A stretch of DNA of 64,000 bases from Isoetes taiwanensis (Eukaryota; Streptophyta; Lycopodiopsida; Isoetales; Isoetaceae). The notes beneath the pieces are model-generated. The model was not told the DNA's origin and made no database searches. It saw only the letters and a list, made by a program, of their open reading frames with translations. Position 1 is the first letter of the stretch, and every line of letters begins with the position of its first letter. Positions 46,151 through 57,120 of this stretch are shown piece by piece. Both the position numbers and the translations under genes were made by a program. Where the stretch lies: contig JAJEKV010000030.1 in assembly GCA_021234155.1 (NCBI GenBank), positions 14,208,079 through 14,272,078 on the forward strand, in the 5' to 3' direction.

Positions 46151-47212
46151 CAAATCCATCATGGGTATACACAAGAAATAAAATTTTTACTCTTTATTTC
46201 CGCATAAAGAAAATCACTTACGAGCTTTACCCATAAGTCAGTCTAATAGAAAACGATTTAAGATTCCGCATCCAAATTTTTGCGTCAATATCCTTGACAG
46301 CTTGTCCGTAAAATTCCTTCCCAATACTTAACACTAAGCAAACCTGCAAATAAGGTCAAGTGTTAGTATAGATGACTTCTTAAGTCGATTATTTATCTAA
46401 ATGACCCCACGGTCAATCACTCTCTCAGATCACCACGATCTAGCTCCGCAATCCCAAGCAAAATGCTTTTGCAGTTCTCCATACTCAGGCTTAAAGGTTG
46501 GAATCTACACGGGCCCAAATGACCAACAGGAACTTCTAAAGATGGCAAGAGATTATGGTGGGTAGTTTGACTTTCATGTTAAAGCAGAGCTCAGTGTTTT
46601 GCATGACAACTCGTTCTCAGCAAGTCGGTCCTCTCAGCAAGTCGGTCCTTATGCGCTTCCTTATGCTCTTCAAGCATTCTCCACGAAAGCACCAAGCTTT
46701 TCCTCTTCACATGCCCTCCCTGCAAACAGCAAACAGTCATACTTCCACTGAACTTGCGGGACCTGCCTTGCATGGAATGGGCATGATAACCAAAATTTGC
46801 ATTCTTTTTCTACAAGCATAATGGTCGCCCTCAGAATAACCCCTCAAATAAATCGATAGGAACTTCATCCTTAAATCTTCATGTATGCTCTGCATATGCC
46901 AAAAAGAAATCGTAGAATCTGCTATAGCCATGTCTTCCTAATCCTGGCGCAGTGGGTGCCATCGCCTATGCAAAGCATCTCTGAAGAAAACCATATCCGC
47001 CTACTCCGCCCTATGAATCGGCAGTGCCCTGCTTCACCCTGCATATTCGGCATGCCCATGATGCCAACTCCATCCGCACAATAGGCCATCGCCACGACTC
47101 CACTTCTTTGAAGAAGTTAAACCCATTCCCTAACACTTCTTTGGCGAAGTTCTTGGTGCTGTGCAGCCTTGATGTTCCCATAGCCCATAGATTCCAGAAG
47201 AATCGCAACCGG

Positions 47213-47224
47213 GCTCTGATACCA
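47213..47224 (-). promoter_or_regulatory. tRNA-iMet primer-binding site of the LARD-like element
   Basis: TGGTATCAGAGC on the minus strand, two bases from the LTR edge. Confidence 0.93.
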
Positions 47225-47226
47225 AT

Positions 47227-48052
47227 TGATATGGATAAAGGATTCTTAGAGATATTGTCTACTTTGAACAACAGTAAGATAGACAGAAACAGAAGAAATC
47301 ACGTTCGGATTCTTATATAGCTATTTCAACAACAAAGGGTACTTGGCTTCCACAACCAAGCTATGGAGCATCCAATCTCCACCCAACCGGGTCCAGAGAA
47401 ACTAAGGCAAATTCCAAGGGCTTAGAACTAATGGATTCCAGCCACAGCTTATTTCTACTGAAGCATGTGACCTCAATACACACTGATTCAAGCACAAATA
47501 TACTTAGAGCAGACGGAATTGAGATTGGGTCCGCTCTTCTACATCAAAGAAAGACTCCAGCCGAAAGATTGGGAGAGAAGCTTCAATAGGGTCGTCACTT
47601 AATGAGCCTGGGAGCAGCAGCGACAGTGAGCAATGATCTGACACCGGATTCTGCAGCAACAACTCTCGATCTTCCCCTGCAGGTCGGATTTGGGAACTCC
47701 ATACTTGGGCCGGTTTGGAGAAGCCGAAACCCAGCAGAGTCTTCCGTTGTTTTCTTCTGAACCAACCGCCTCCAGATAACAGTTCGGCTTTTCCTAAAAA
47801 AAACGGCATGCTATTCTCCACCAAATCGCCCTTTTTATAAAATTAGTTGCATGAGACGTTCCCTCGAAAATATCATCTCTTTTTGTGAAGATAACTTCAT
47901 AAAAGACATTGTGCCCTATTTCTTTTGCTTGTAATGGTTAAAGGTCATGTCTTGCCCCATTTTTGCCACTTCTTATAACCACTAGTGTCATTATGCCCCA
48001 TTGCCTTAATTCCTTTATTACTGGACCACTCCCCCTAGCATGCTCCATATCA
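47227..48052 (-). repeat. 5' LTR of the LARD-like element
   Basis: Adjoins the primer site, so it is the upstream LTR in the element's own direction. Matches 45079-45909. Confidence 0.92.
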
Positions 48053-49713
48053 CTCTCCCTCTAATTCCAGAGCTACTTGAGCGATTACAAGGTGCACAAT
48101 ACTTTCTTTGAGATGCTATGATCTTCAAGATGCCTATAATCTTATCCGGATCAGGGAAGGTGATGACTAGAAGAGAGCCTTTCGAACTCGGTATGGTCAT
48201 TTCAAGTATATCGTCATGCCTTTCGGTCTTATCAATGCTCCAGCGGTCTTTCAGCACATGGCTAACAATGTTTTTCGGGAGTTTTGGGATCTCTTTGTGA
48301 TCATCTATCTGGATGATATTCTGGTTTATTCGAAGACTTTGGCGGAGCCTGAGGAATATATTTGGAAGTCCTTCAGAAGTTGCAGGAACATGGACTTTAT
48401 GCCAAGCTAGAGAAGTGTCAAGTTGAGCAGGATAATATTGAGTTTCTTGGCTATCGCATCACATCTCAGGGTATTTCCATGGATCTGGAGAAGTCAGCAC
48501 AGTTCTTGATTAAAAAATACCTTCGTCAGTTAAAGATGTGTAGTGCTTCTTGGGGTTTGCCAAATTCTATCGTCGCTTCATCAAGAACTATTCGGAGATT
48601 GTCTTGCCTTTGACACGTCTCACCAGGAAGGATGTCCCGTTTGAGTGGACAATTGAAGCAGAATCAGCATTCATCACTTTGAAGCATGCATTTACAACAA
48701 CACTCATTCTTGCACACCCAGATCCTTCGTGTCCCTATATTCTCGAAGCTGACGCATCAGACTTTGCTCGTGGCAGCATCTTGTCACAAGGGGAGGATGA
48801 TCATGAGCTGTACCCGGTCGCCTATCATTCTTGAAAGTTTCAGGCTGCTGAGATCAACTATCCTATTTACAATAAGGAACTTTTGGCGATCGTTGACTCT
48901 TTTCAAGAGTGGCGACGATTTCTTGAAGGTTCTCCTCATAATGTGACTCTGTATACGGACCATCGCAACCTGGAATATTTTCAGTTTGCTCGAGTTCTTA
49001 ATCGTCATCAGGCTCGATGGCATACAAATGTGCTATCCCGTTTTGATTTCGTCACAAATTTCGGCCTGGCACACTTCAAAGAAAACTAGATGCTCTTTCT
49101 CGCAGATCCTATTCATGATACATACTTGTTGGAGTCTGTTCGGGCATCTCTTCTTTTTTTATTCTTTGGCGCAAGATGTATTTTCACATCTTGACTTAGC
49201 AGCATCTTCCCGGCAAATGCAGTTGGACTATGATCATTTTGAGGGTCAAGATGGACTTCTGTATATTCTGGATGGTGCTCCCGGACTTCAAGTTCTGGAG
49301 TCCTATCATGATTCTCCTCTCGCTGGCCATTTTGGGATTGCCAAAACTCTGGAACTCATTGCTCGGGATTATTGGTGGTCAGGTCTTCCTCGCACTGTTG
49401 AGACTTTTGTACGCTCATGTGATATTCACTGTCATGCAAAAGCTCTCAAATACCATCCATAGTTTCAGCCGGTCATTGGAAGAGCATTCCAGTGGATTTC
49501 ATTGTCGAGCTTCCATCCTTTCAGAGCCATGACGTCATCCTTGTTGTCCTTGATCGTTTTTCCAAGATGACGCATTTCATTCCTTGCAGCACTTCTATCT
49601 CCAGCAAAGCCACGACTATTCCCTTGCTTCGAGAGGTAGTTCGACTCCATGGCTTACCAGATACCATTGGCAGTGACCACGACCCCCAGTTTGTTGCCAA
49701 TTTTTAGAAGCGT
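48053..49713 (+). pseudogene. Chromovirus 2 RT core, RNase H and integrase start
   Basis: RT resumes at LIPELLERLQGAQYF. It continues through [15 protein letters not shown] and the catalytic YLDD (48306-48317). RNase H follows with LEADASDFARGSILSQG, YNKELLAIVDSFQEWRRFLEG and TDHRNLEYF. A frame reading KLDALSRRSY near 49075-49115 marks the junction to integrase. The integrase zinc region reads HDSPLAGHFGIAKTLELIAR to CDIHCHA. The core begins DFIVELPSFQSHD and reaches SDHDPQF in place of the usual SDRGPQF. Several stops and frameshifts. This supplies the RT core that chromovirus 1 lacks. The next insertion cuts it at 49713. Confidence 0.88.
49709..49713. repeat. Target-site duplication of the solo LTR, left
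   Basis: AGCGT, repeated at 57121-57125. Confidence 0.8.
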
Positions 49714-51877
49714 TGTAACGAGCCTGGCGGGTTAGCAGACAATTGATGTAAGTAATTTAAATACAATTTAGATTGATTATGAGGGACCATTAAACTAATA
49801 CTGGAGTTGGAAAAATACATACATGGTATGTATATGATGTTTATACAGGAAGTCTATAAATACTAAATTGTAGAGAAATTGAGGTTTTTTTGGCTCTAAG
49901 GAAAACCTTCTAAGGAGGAGTTTCTGTGAAGGAGATTTGGAGTTTGCAAAGACAGTGTAACTAGGTGGGTGGTTTATAGCTTACACTGGGGATGTTGGTA
50001 TGATTAAGTGATTCAGGCTAAGAATTAGTTATGAAGCTAACATGATGCAAATTATAAGTAATATTTTGATGGGAAGAATTTGTATTATAATATTATTGAA
50101 GCTGAAGGATACGTTTGTGTAAAGAATAGGGGAAGGATGGAAGAGCCATCAAAGACAGATTGAACAAGAGGATAAATAAAGGATGTTTAAGGGTTTAAGA
50201 CTTCATTAAGGGAAAGAAAACAGGAAGAAAGAGACTGTAATTAATGTGAACTGAGGCATGAAGCCTAGACCCCATGATCAGAACAGGGCCTGAAGCATGC
50301 CGGATTGGCCTGGGAGATGGCCGAAATTGGTACAGAAGGGGGAATTTTAATGTTAGAGGCTCAAACAAACCCTAGATTGCAGTCGAGCTGCCATAGCTGG
50401 AGCTGCTAAACGGTGTTGCCATGGCGCCAAAACGACCTGAAGAGGTCGGAATTGAGGCCATCAGGGCCGATTTGAAATATTAGGCCTCTGAGAGGCCGGA
50501 TTCAAGAGGAAATCGAAGGCCTTGATGCCTTCCTTGGAGCTGCTGGCCATGACATGTTAGGGTCGAAGAGGAATCGGGAAATACAAAGAACAATAAAAAT
50601 AAAAGCTAAGGTTAGAAGTTAATAAACAAATAATGTTTAGGGTAATGGTAACATAAAAATAACAATATTAAGCTCAACAAAAGATACCATGGGGGTTGCC
50701 ATGGAATTAAATCTGTGAGCTAGGGTTCTAGAGCGGGGCTAGATACTGCTAGAGGATGATAAACACTAAGTTAAATATGCACATCAAATTATGTAATTAC
50801 ATCGTGATTATGGAACCATGGTCGTCTTCCTTAAATTATTATTAATATGAAGCTTGGGTAAGGAAACGGATTGTTAATGAAATAGAAGGGAAACCTACCT
50901 TATAATTAACTACATTAATAGTATGCCGTAGAAGTTACAATCTTTCTCTATGGGGAGAAAGAGTTTGGAGAGCATGAATTTGCCAAGATGTGGCATGGGG
51001 GTTGGAAGTTGCTTAATAATGGGATGTTATAATGACCATAGGAAAAACTCATGACCTAATGGTATTAGCACGAAAATGGCCCTAGCTACACTATTAGTAA
51101 ATGTTAGAAATGTGATGATCATATGTAGCATTATGGATGTAGTATCAAATGTTGGATGCATGGAATGTTTTATTTAGAATTGGCATTTTTATTGGGGTAT
51201 ACATTAATGAGAAATACATGTGGTTTGCATCTAAATTGTTGATATCCTCATGATGGTCATATTGGATATTGCATTAACTGCAAGGATAGTGATGTTGGAA
51301 TATGTAGCATGTGACGTATTGCATAAGTGCATAATCTCCGGGGCCGGAGTCCATGTGCGGTAGCTTGGACTTGCGGTTGTGTTTGTGCGTGACATCGGGC
51401 ATTGTTATCCTGACTGGATTCTTTATCGCGCTACATGGAAGAAGTGGTCCTCCAGTGTTGGACGCAGCGTGGATGGGTGTGTACACATGAGACAAACCCC
51501 GCCCGTATTGGCTGCAGGGCCTGATCAGCCCGAGTGGCATGTTAGAACCGGAGTAGGCACTGTATGCGGGTGTGATTGCTAATGCATGGAATCTGAGGTG
51601 TTATTGTGGTATATATATGCATACTAATCTTGTTGGTTGGATGCAGCGGGACTATTGGTAGTAAGCTTGCATAAAAGCTATGTTATGTGTGTTATGAATG
51701 AATAGTTCCTAGAATGCTCCAAACCCCCACTTAGTCTTTAGGACTAACCCCCAGGTTGGTGTAAGCAGTAGCTGATGGAGCCGAGTGCAGCAAGGATGCA
51801 GAGACCCCAGGTTAGAGGCCCCGATAGGATCAGATAGTTGGAGGCCAGATTTCCCTCAGGAGCAGAGTTCCGACGTG

Positions 51878-51882
51878 AAGAG
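51878..51882. repeat. Target-site duplication of chromovirus 1, left
   Basis: AAGAG, repeated at 56578-56582. Confidence 0.88.
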
Positions 51883-52389
51883 TGTGACGACCATACGGAT
51901 ATTCGTATCATACGAACATTATATTCATATGTACAAAAGACGGTCGTCACACAGATGCAAAAGGGTAGTTGCACAGAGCAAGATTTGAACTCACAACCCT
52001 TCCAATTACAAATCACACACCTTTGCCAAGTGCCCTACCAATATTTGTTAAAGATATTGCCTCGTGTCTTTCTCATATGTGGGGCTGTTTCCAGGAGGTT
52101 CTAAAATATTCCAAAGCCGACATGCATGCGCGACACTTGGCATGATCTCATCCATTGGAGTGGCCGATCCTGACCATTGGCCTATATGTATAAGGAGGCA
52201 TCTCCTTCTTGTGGAACCATTCCAGTTCAACACCAGTCTTGAGCCTTTTAGGCATCTGTCTCATGTTCCTGCTTGCCTTCGACTATTGTACTCTTGATTT
52301 TTGTTCATATATCAAATTCTTTGCCGATCTTCGTGTATTTCTTCCGTATTTTTCATGTATTTTCCTTGTTTTCACATAGGTTTATGACA
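51883..52389 (+). repeat. Chromovirus 1 5' LTR (507 bp)
   Basis: TGTGACGACC...GTTTATGACA. It opens with a hairpin (TGTGACGACCAT with GGTCGTCACA, and inner TTCGTATCATACGAA), then an antisense tRNA-like block (about 51970-52045). TATA-like TATATGTATAAGG is at 52183-52195, and the probable transcript start ATTCCAGTTCAAC at 52219-52231. Confidence 0.93.
51970..52045 (-). repeat. tRNA-like block in LTR1
   Basis: The minus strand reads ATTGGTAGGGCACTTGG (A-box region), then GAGTTCAAATCTTGC (B-box region) at tRNA spacing. The same block is at 56141-56220 and 58061-58140 in the other two LTRs. Confidence 0.55.
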
Positions 52390-52391
52390 GT

Positions 52392-52403
52392 TTGAACCGA
52401 AAT
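52392..52403 (+). promoter_or_regulatory. Candidate self-priming primer-binding site
   Basis: TTGAACCGAAAT, two bases after the 5' LTR, is complementary at 11 of 12 positions to ATTCCGGTTCAA in LTR2 and LTR3 and 10 of 12 in LTR1. That sequence lies 25-28 bases downstream of the TATA box, where the RNA should begin. No tRNA-type TGG primer site is present. Confidence 0.6.
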
Positions 52404-52537
52404 CCCTTGCCGGTTCTTGCCTGCTCTGATCCTAAGCATTTTTTTGCTCATATTTGGTGATTTTATATCTATGGAGGAGGTTTCGACTTTTATTACAACA
52501 GGTCTAGCAGCTTGTTCAAGTATGCCAACAATTACAA

Positions 52538-53370
52538 TTGGACAATAAAGAGCTTAAGGAACGTGTTGCTTCACATGAATCTGCTTCTAGCTCGGGATTG
52601 AGGCTATCAGAGCCTAAGATCAGCCTGCCAGAGAAGTTTGACGGCACTCGGTACAAGCTCCGCAGTTTTTTGAATCAGATCAGGCTTGTGATTCAGCTCC
52701 ATCCTCATAGATATCCCACGACCCAGGAACAAGTTGGGCTGATTGGTTCTCTCCTCACAGGGCCAGCTCTAAGTTGGTTTGCTCCTTTATTGGAGAAAGG
52801 AGCCCCAGAGTTGCAAGATTTTGCTGCTTTCACTGCAGAGCTCGAGGCATGCTTTGGAGACACCGATCACGTCGTCAAGCGCCGGCCGATCAAAAAACTT
52901 TGCAATCCAAGGCAAGGCTCGGGCCCACCCGGTATATGCATCAGAATTTCGTCAAATTGCGGTAGATACTGCCTGGGATGATGTTGCACTTCGAGATTAT
53001 TTTCGAAGGGGGTTACGAGAGGATGCAAAAGATCTGTTGCTGTCTATGGAGGATCCTCAGACTTTGGAAGAAGTCATCAGATTTGTAGTTCGATGTGATA
53101 ATTGGTTCTTCAAACGTAGGCAAGAGAGACGTAGTCAGCTCTTCCCAATCACATAAGCGCCTATAGCTACGCCTTCCCCCGCCTCATCTCAGAATCTAGC
53201 GTGTCCCGACTGAGCCTATCACCATTGACGGGCAGTTCGAGGACCTTTATCTGCCGCCGAGAAGCAGCGTCGGAGAGAGGCTAAACTTTGCCTCTACTGT
53301 GGAGGAGCTGGCCATATTGCTCGTGGATGCCCTGTGGAGCGTCCAAATCAGTCGGAAAACTTCAGGGGCC
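52538..53370 (+). pseudogene. Chromovirus 1 gag with zinc knuckle
   Basis: The frame starts MDNKELKERVASHES with a short coiled-coil-like segment. The capsid-type domain follows: ISLPEKFDGTRYKLRSF, LLTGPALSWFAPLLEKG, ELEACFGDTD. A frameshift at about 52870-52910 moves to another frame with YASEFRQIAVDTAWDDVALR, LLLSMEDPQTLEEVI and RRQERRSQ. The knuckle C-x2-C-x4-H-x4-C (CLYCGGAGHIARGC) is complete at 53289-53330. The domain order is that of sushi-type gag proteins, which assemble the particle and package RNA. Confidence 0.88.
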
Positions 53371-53519
53371 GGTTCGAGTAGCAGGAGTCTCTCCTCGGCT
53401 GGTCGCCTTTTCTCAGACTCCTTTCACACTTCTTGACATGTTTATTCCATCGGATAAGGCCAGCAAGGCATTCTTCATCCCTATATCATTGAAATCAGAG
53501 GTTGGAAGATTGGAATCGT

Positions 53520-53812
53520 TGGCGTAACTTGATTGTGGTGCAAATGCTTGCTTTATGGATAATCCGTTCGCCAGTAACCACGCAATCCCTAGAAGCAAGA
53601 TTGAGCAACCGGTTACGGTTAATTGGGGCATTGATCTCCCCGAGATCGATCCGCGAGAATATGCTTGTACGCCTCTTCGGGTTTTGTTCGAGGGAGTTTC
53701 TTGTAGTATTTCCTTAAATCTCATCGCTAGTCCACATGCGCCAATAGTCTTGGGTCTGCCCTGGCTCGAGCTACATAACCCACAGATTGATTGGCATACC
53801 AGATCATTTTGA
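53520..53812 (+). pseudogene. Chromovirus 1 aspartic protease
   Basis: The active-site region at 53531-53542 reads DCGA where DSGA is expected, followed by FMDNPFASNHAIP and the C-terminal VLGLPWLELHNPQIDWHTRSF. The Ser-to-Cys change beside the catalytic Asp and a nearby frameshift indicate loss of function. Its role would be to cut the Gag-Pol polyprotein. Confidence 0.8.
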
Positions 53813-54120
53813 TTTGCTGGTTCTTATTGTTCCTGTTTCTGCTCCATGTGCTGATTCCACTCTTGGCTCTGCTCGAGTTCATGCATCAGATGCTGACCAT
53901 ATTCTCGATGATGTTCCAGTTCCAACTTCGGTTTCTGCTCTTGCTCCTACTCTTGCTCCAGTTCTAGTTCCTGCTTCTGCTCCTGGTCCATTTCTTGTTC
54001 CAGTCCACTCGCCCATTACTATTCCTGCGCCCTGCTCCTTTTGCTCCACGGTCCCTGGTCACGCTCCGCGTTTACCTGCTTTGCTTTTGTAGAGGCTTTT
54101 TCATGCCCTCAGTTTCGTAT
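53813..54120 (+). other. Low-complexity Pro/Ala/Val linker between protease and RT
   Basis: Repeating codons for Val-Pro-Ala-Ser with GCTCC/GTTCC words. Chromovirus 2 has the same linker at about 44400-44640. Confidence 0.75.
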
Positions 54121-54173
54121 CAAAGATTTCTCTTCGCGAGTTTGATAAATCTAGAAGGCAAGATCCAACTTCA

Positions 54174-54497
54174 GTGTTTGCAATTCAGGTTCACCTGTCG
54201 GCTAGCTCGGCACCAGCGAAGTCTGCTCCAATGCTCCCAGATAAATATGGCGACTTCTTTGATGTTTTTGACAAAGTCAAGGCCAGCAAACTCCCAGAGC
54301 ATCGTCCATATAATTGTCCTATTGATTTACAGCCGGGGACAACGCCGACATATGGTCCGATATATGGTCTATCTCCCGTTGAGTTGAAGGTTTTGCGGGA
54401 TTATACTGAAGAGAATCTAGCCACTGGCTTCATTCGACATTCTTAGTCCCTTTCTGGAGCGCCTATCTTCTTCGTCAAAAAGAAGGATGATTCGTTG
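54174..54497 (+). pseudogene. Chromovirus 1 RT N-terminal remnant
   Basis: LPDKYGDFFDVFDKVKASKL, PEHRPYNCPIDLQPG, YGPIYGLSPVELKVL and ENLATGFIRHS, one stop, then PIFFVKKKDDSL. It stops where the RT palm should start; the next codons (CRRSYIEP) belong to the RNase H/integrase junction. Confidence 0.88.
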
Positions 54498-55400
54498 TGT
54501 CGACGTTCCTACATTGAGCCCAAGCTAGGTGATCCTGCATTTGACCAGCAACCACAGGTTATTCTAGGGCCTGATCGGTTCCAGCTTATAGCCCTCACTT
54601 CGTTCAAGAGGTCTCATGATACGGCCTTGTTGGAGTCTGTTCGAGCATCTCTGCCCTCCGATCCATTGGCTCAAAATGTATTCTCACACCTTGGCTCCGC
54701 ATCTTCTCAGCAAATGCGATCAGAGTATGATCATTTTGAGGTTCGAGATGGACTCCTGTTCCATGATGGGCTTTTGCATGTGCCAGATGGTGCTTCTAGG
54801 CTTCGGGTTCTCCAGGCTTGCCATGATTCACCTATGGCCAGACACTTTGGAGTAGCCAAGACTCTTGAACTTATTAGTCGAGAGTATTGGTGGCCTGGGC
54901 TTCGTTGCTCTGTCGAAGCTTTTATTCGATCCTGTGACATCTGCTGTCGAGCCTAGGTTCCAAGGCATCTTCCTCATGGCCTTCTTCAGCCACTGCCGGT
55001 ACCAGATGGACTTTGAAAGAGCATTTCTATAGACTTTATTTCGGAGTTGCCAGTCTCTCGGGGTTATGATGCTATCATGGTTGTCGTTGATCGTTTCTCT
55101 AAGATGGCTCATTTTATTCCCTGCAATGTCACCATCACCAGTGAGGGAACAACGGATCTTCTTCTTCTTCGTGAAGTAGTCAGACTTCACGGCTTATCCG
55201 ATGCTATCGTCAGCGATCGTGGACCACAGTTCATCGCAGGTTTTTGGAAGCGACTTTTGGAGTTATTGCATATCGACCGCTCACTGACATCTGGTCATCA
55301 TCCAGAAAGTAATGGGCAGGCGAGCGCACTAATCAGACTCTAGAGCAATATTTAAGGTGCTTTATCAGTTATCAGCAGGATGATTGGGTCGATTATCTTC
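54495..55400 (+). pseudogene. Chromovirus 1 integrase
   Basis: The N-terminal zinc domain has HDSPMARHFGVAKTLELISR and CDICC. After a stop, the catalytic core starts SIDFISELPVSRGYD, with the second Asp in SDRGPQF (55215-55217) and HHPESNGQ. A one-base shift then puts the expected catalytic Glu (GAG at 55322-55324, about 35 codons after the Asp) in another frame, reading ERTNQTLEQYL. Thus all three D, D and E codons survive but not in one frame. The integrase would join the DNA copy to the host chromosome. Confidence 0.88.
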
Positions 55401-55599
55401 CATTAGCTGAGTTTGCCTATAATAACTCAGTACATGCTTCCACTGGCCAGACTCCGTTCTTTCTAAACTCTGGTCAGCATCCTCATTGGTCCCTTAGCGT
55501 CGTTAGCGGTGACTCAGTCAATCCTAGTGTCGAGTCTCGACTTGAGAAACTTCAGGCTCTTCAATCGGATCTTCAGCATCATCTTCATCGAGCACAGGA

Positions 55600-56057
55600 T
55601 TCATGGGGACCTCCTTACCTCACGTCCCAACAATAAGCTTGATTATCGTTGTCTTGGTCCTTACCGGATCACGGCTCAGATCAACAATGTGGCATTCCGG
55701 CTCGAGCTCCCTCCAGTTGTACGACTTCATCCATTATTTCATGTTTCTGTATTGGAGCCCTACGCAGTCAATACTTTCCCAGATCGCGTTCCTCCGTCGC
55801 CACCACCAGTTGAAATTGATGATCATGAGGAGTTCGAGGTTCGAGAGATTCTGGACTCAAGTTTCTTCATCGACGATTGTATTACTTTGTCGATTGGGAA
55901 GTTTACTCGCCAAGTGATAGAACCTGGGAGCCTGCTAAGAATCTGAGTAATGCTCCTGATAAAATTATGGAGTTTCACCGTCGTTACTCGGATAAGCCAA
56001 GTTTGAGTACTCCGGCCCCAGCTCCAAGGACTCGTCGCCGTCGTAGGAAGGGGATGG
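55600..56057 (+). pseudogene. Chromovirus 1 integrase C-terminus and chromodomain
   Basis: NKLDYRCLGPYRITAQINNV, then the GPY/F-like continuation and VRLHPLFHVSVLEPY. EEFEVREILDS follows, and in the next frame YYFVDWEVYSPSDRTWEPAK, the fold core of a chromodomain, with a basic tail RTRRRRRKG. Chromodomains guide such elements to histone-marked chromatin. A frameshift lies in the middle of the domain. Confidence 0.88.
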
Positions 56058-56577
56058 TGTGACGACCATACGAATATTCGTATCATACGAACATTATACT
56101 CGTGTGTACAAAAGATGGTCGTCACACGGATGCAAAAGGGTAGTTGCACGGAGCAAGGTTTGAACACGCAATCTTTCAGTTGCGAGTCACACACACCTTT
56201 GGCAAGTGCCCTACCAATATTTGTTAAAGACATTCCCTCATGTCTTTCTCATATGCGGGGCTGCTTCCAGGAGGTTCTAGAATATTCTAGAGCCTACATG
56301 CATGCACGACACTTGGCATGATCTCATCCATTAGAGTGGAGCGATCTTGTCCGTTGGTCTACATATATAAGGAGGCATCTCCTTCTTGTCGAACCATTCC
56401 GGTTCAACGCCAGTCTTGAGCCTTCTAGGCATATGTTTCGTGTTCCTGCTTGCCTTCGGCCATTGTACTCTTGATTCCTGTTCATATATCAGATTCTTTG
56501 CCGATCTTGGCATATTTCTTCCATATTTCTTGCGTGTTTTCCATGTATTTTCCTCGTTTTCGCGTAGGCTCATGACA
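56058..56577 (+). repeat. Chromovirus 1 3' LTR (520 bp)
   Basis: TGTGACGACC...GCTCATGACA. The outer hairpin arms TGTGACGACCAT (56058-56069) and ATGGTCGTCACA (56115-56126) pair perfectly, and TTCGTATCATACGAA (56077-56091) forms an inner hairpin. TATATAA is at 56364-56370 and ATTCCGGTTCAAC at 56396-56408. Confidence 0.93.
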
Positions 56578-56582
56578 AAGAG
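56578..56582. repeat. Target-site duplication of chromovirus 1, right
   Basis: AAGAG, as at 51878-51882. Confidence 0.88.
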
Positions 56583-57120
56583 GTGCTAGATTTCCTTCGT
56601 GAGTTGGAGGACGAGGCTAATGTACATGAGCCAGAGATCGTCCAGAGTTCAGAATTAGGCCATCCCTCTGGGGTAGAAACCAGTGTGGGATCTACCCCCG
56701 GTTTTGTGGAACCCTTCTTTAGAAGGCAATGAAGTGCACCTATACGCAGATGAAGGGGATGACCTCCCATTGGATTCGGAGGATCAAGCGGCTATAGATG
56801 CCTTAATGATTGAACCTTCTGATGATACGAGCTCTTGTATTGAAGACTTTTCTCATAACTAATAGTTATATTGATCATTGTGAATTTTACATTGTTGAAG
56901 GTTTTGAATTTATATACATGTATTAGGTGATTTGTCTTCAACACTTGTTGGATATCTAATATAAATAAAGATTGGATTCTTTACCATGTTATATGGGTTT
57001 ACAAGTTGCATAAGATATTTAATTAGTCCAACCTCCCTTGTCAAGTGCTAGTAGTAATGCAATGAAAACCAACAGGATCCCAAGCGGCCTCGGAGAGGCC
57101 AGCTTGGCAAGCCCGTTACA

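Larger units (their letters stand above)
45079..48052 (-). mobile_element. Non-autonomous LTR retrotransposon (LARD-like), 2974 bp
   Basis: Two long LTRs (45079-45909 and 47227-48052) flank a 1.3-kb interior with no gag or pol. The primer site at 47213-47224 reads TGGTATCAGAGC on the minus strand, so the element runs right to left. The purine run AAGAAGGGATGGAAC next to the left LTR is its polypurine tract. The 5-bp duplication CTCTC confirms a simple insertion into the RT of chromovirus 2. It must have been moved by proteins from another element. Confidence 0.92.
51883..56577 (+). mobile_element. Chromovirus 1 (Ty3/gypsy, Tcn1/sushi-like), internally deleted
   Basis: A 4695-bp insertion with two LTRs, a polypurine tract (AGGAAGGGGATGG, 56045-56057) and TSD AAGAG. 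It encodes gag, protease, the first part of RT, integrase and a C-terminal chromodomain, but the RT core and RNase H are gone. The phrases PEHRPYN, ATGFIRHS, VLGLPWLELHNPQIDW and the gag are of the fungal/vertebrate chromovirus style, not the usual seed-plant CRM, Tekay, Galadriel or Reina style. Confidence 0.93.
49714..57120 (+). mobile_element. Probable solo LTR (2.7 kb) interrupted by chromovirus 1
   Basis: The sequence starts TGTAACGAGCCTG and ends AAGCCCGTTACA, giving TG/CA ends with a TGTAACG/CGTTACA inverted repeat and the target duplication AGCGT. Without chromovirus 1 it is 2707 bp. I found no repeat between its two ends and no primer site or gag-pol, so a solo LTR fits best; orientation is not certain. 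Removing chromovirus 1 joins an open frame across the gap (EARFPSGAEFRREE to VLDFLRELEDEANVHE), so that stretch was uninterrupted when chromovirus 1 arrived. Confidence 0.7.
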
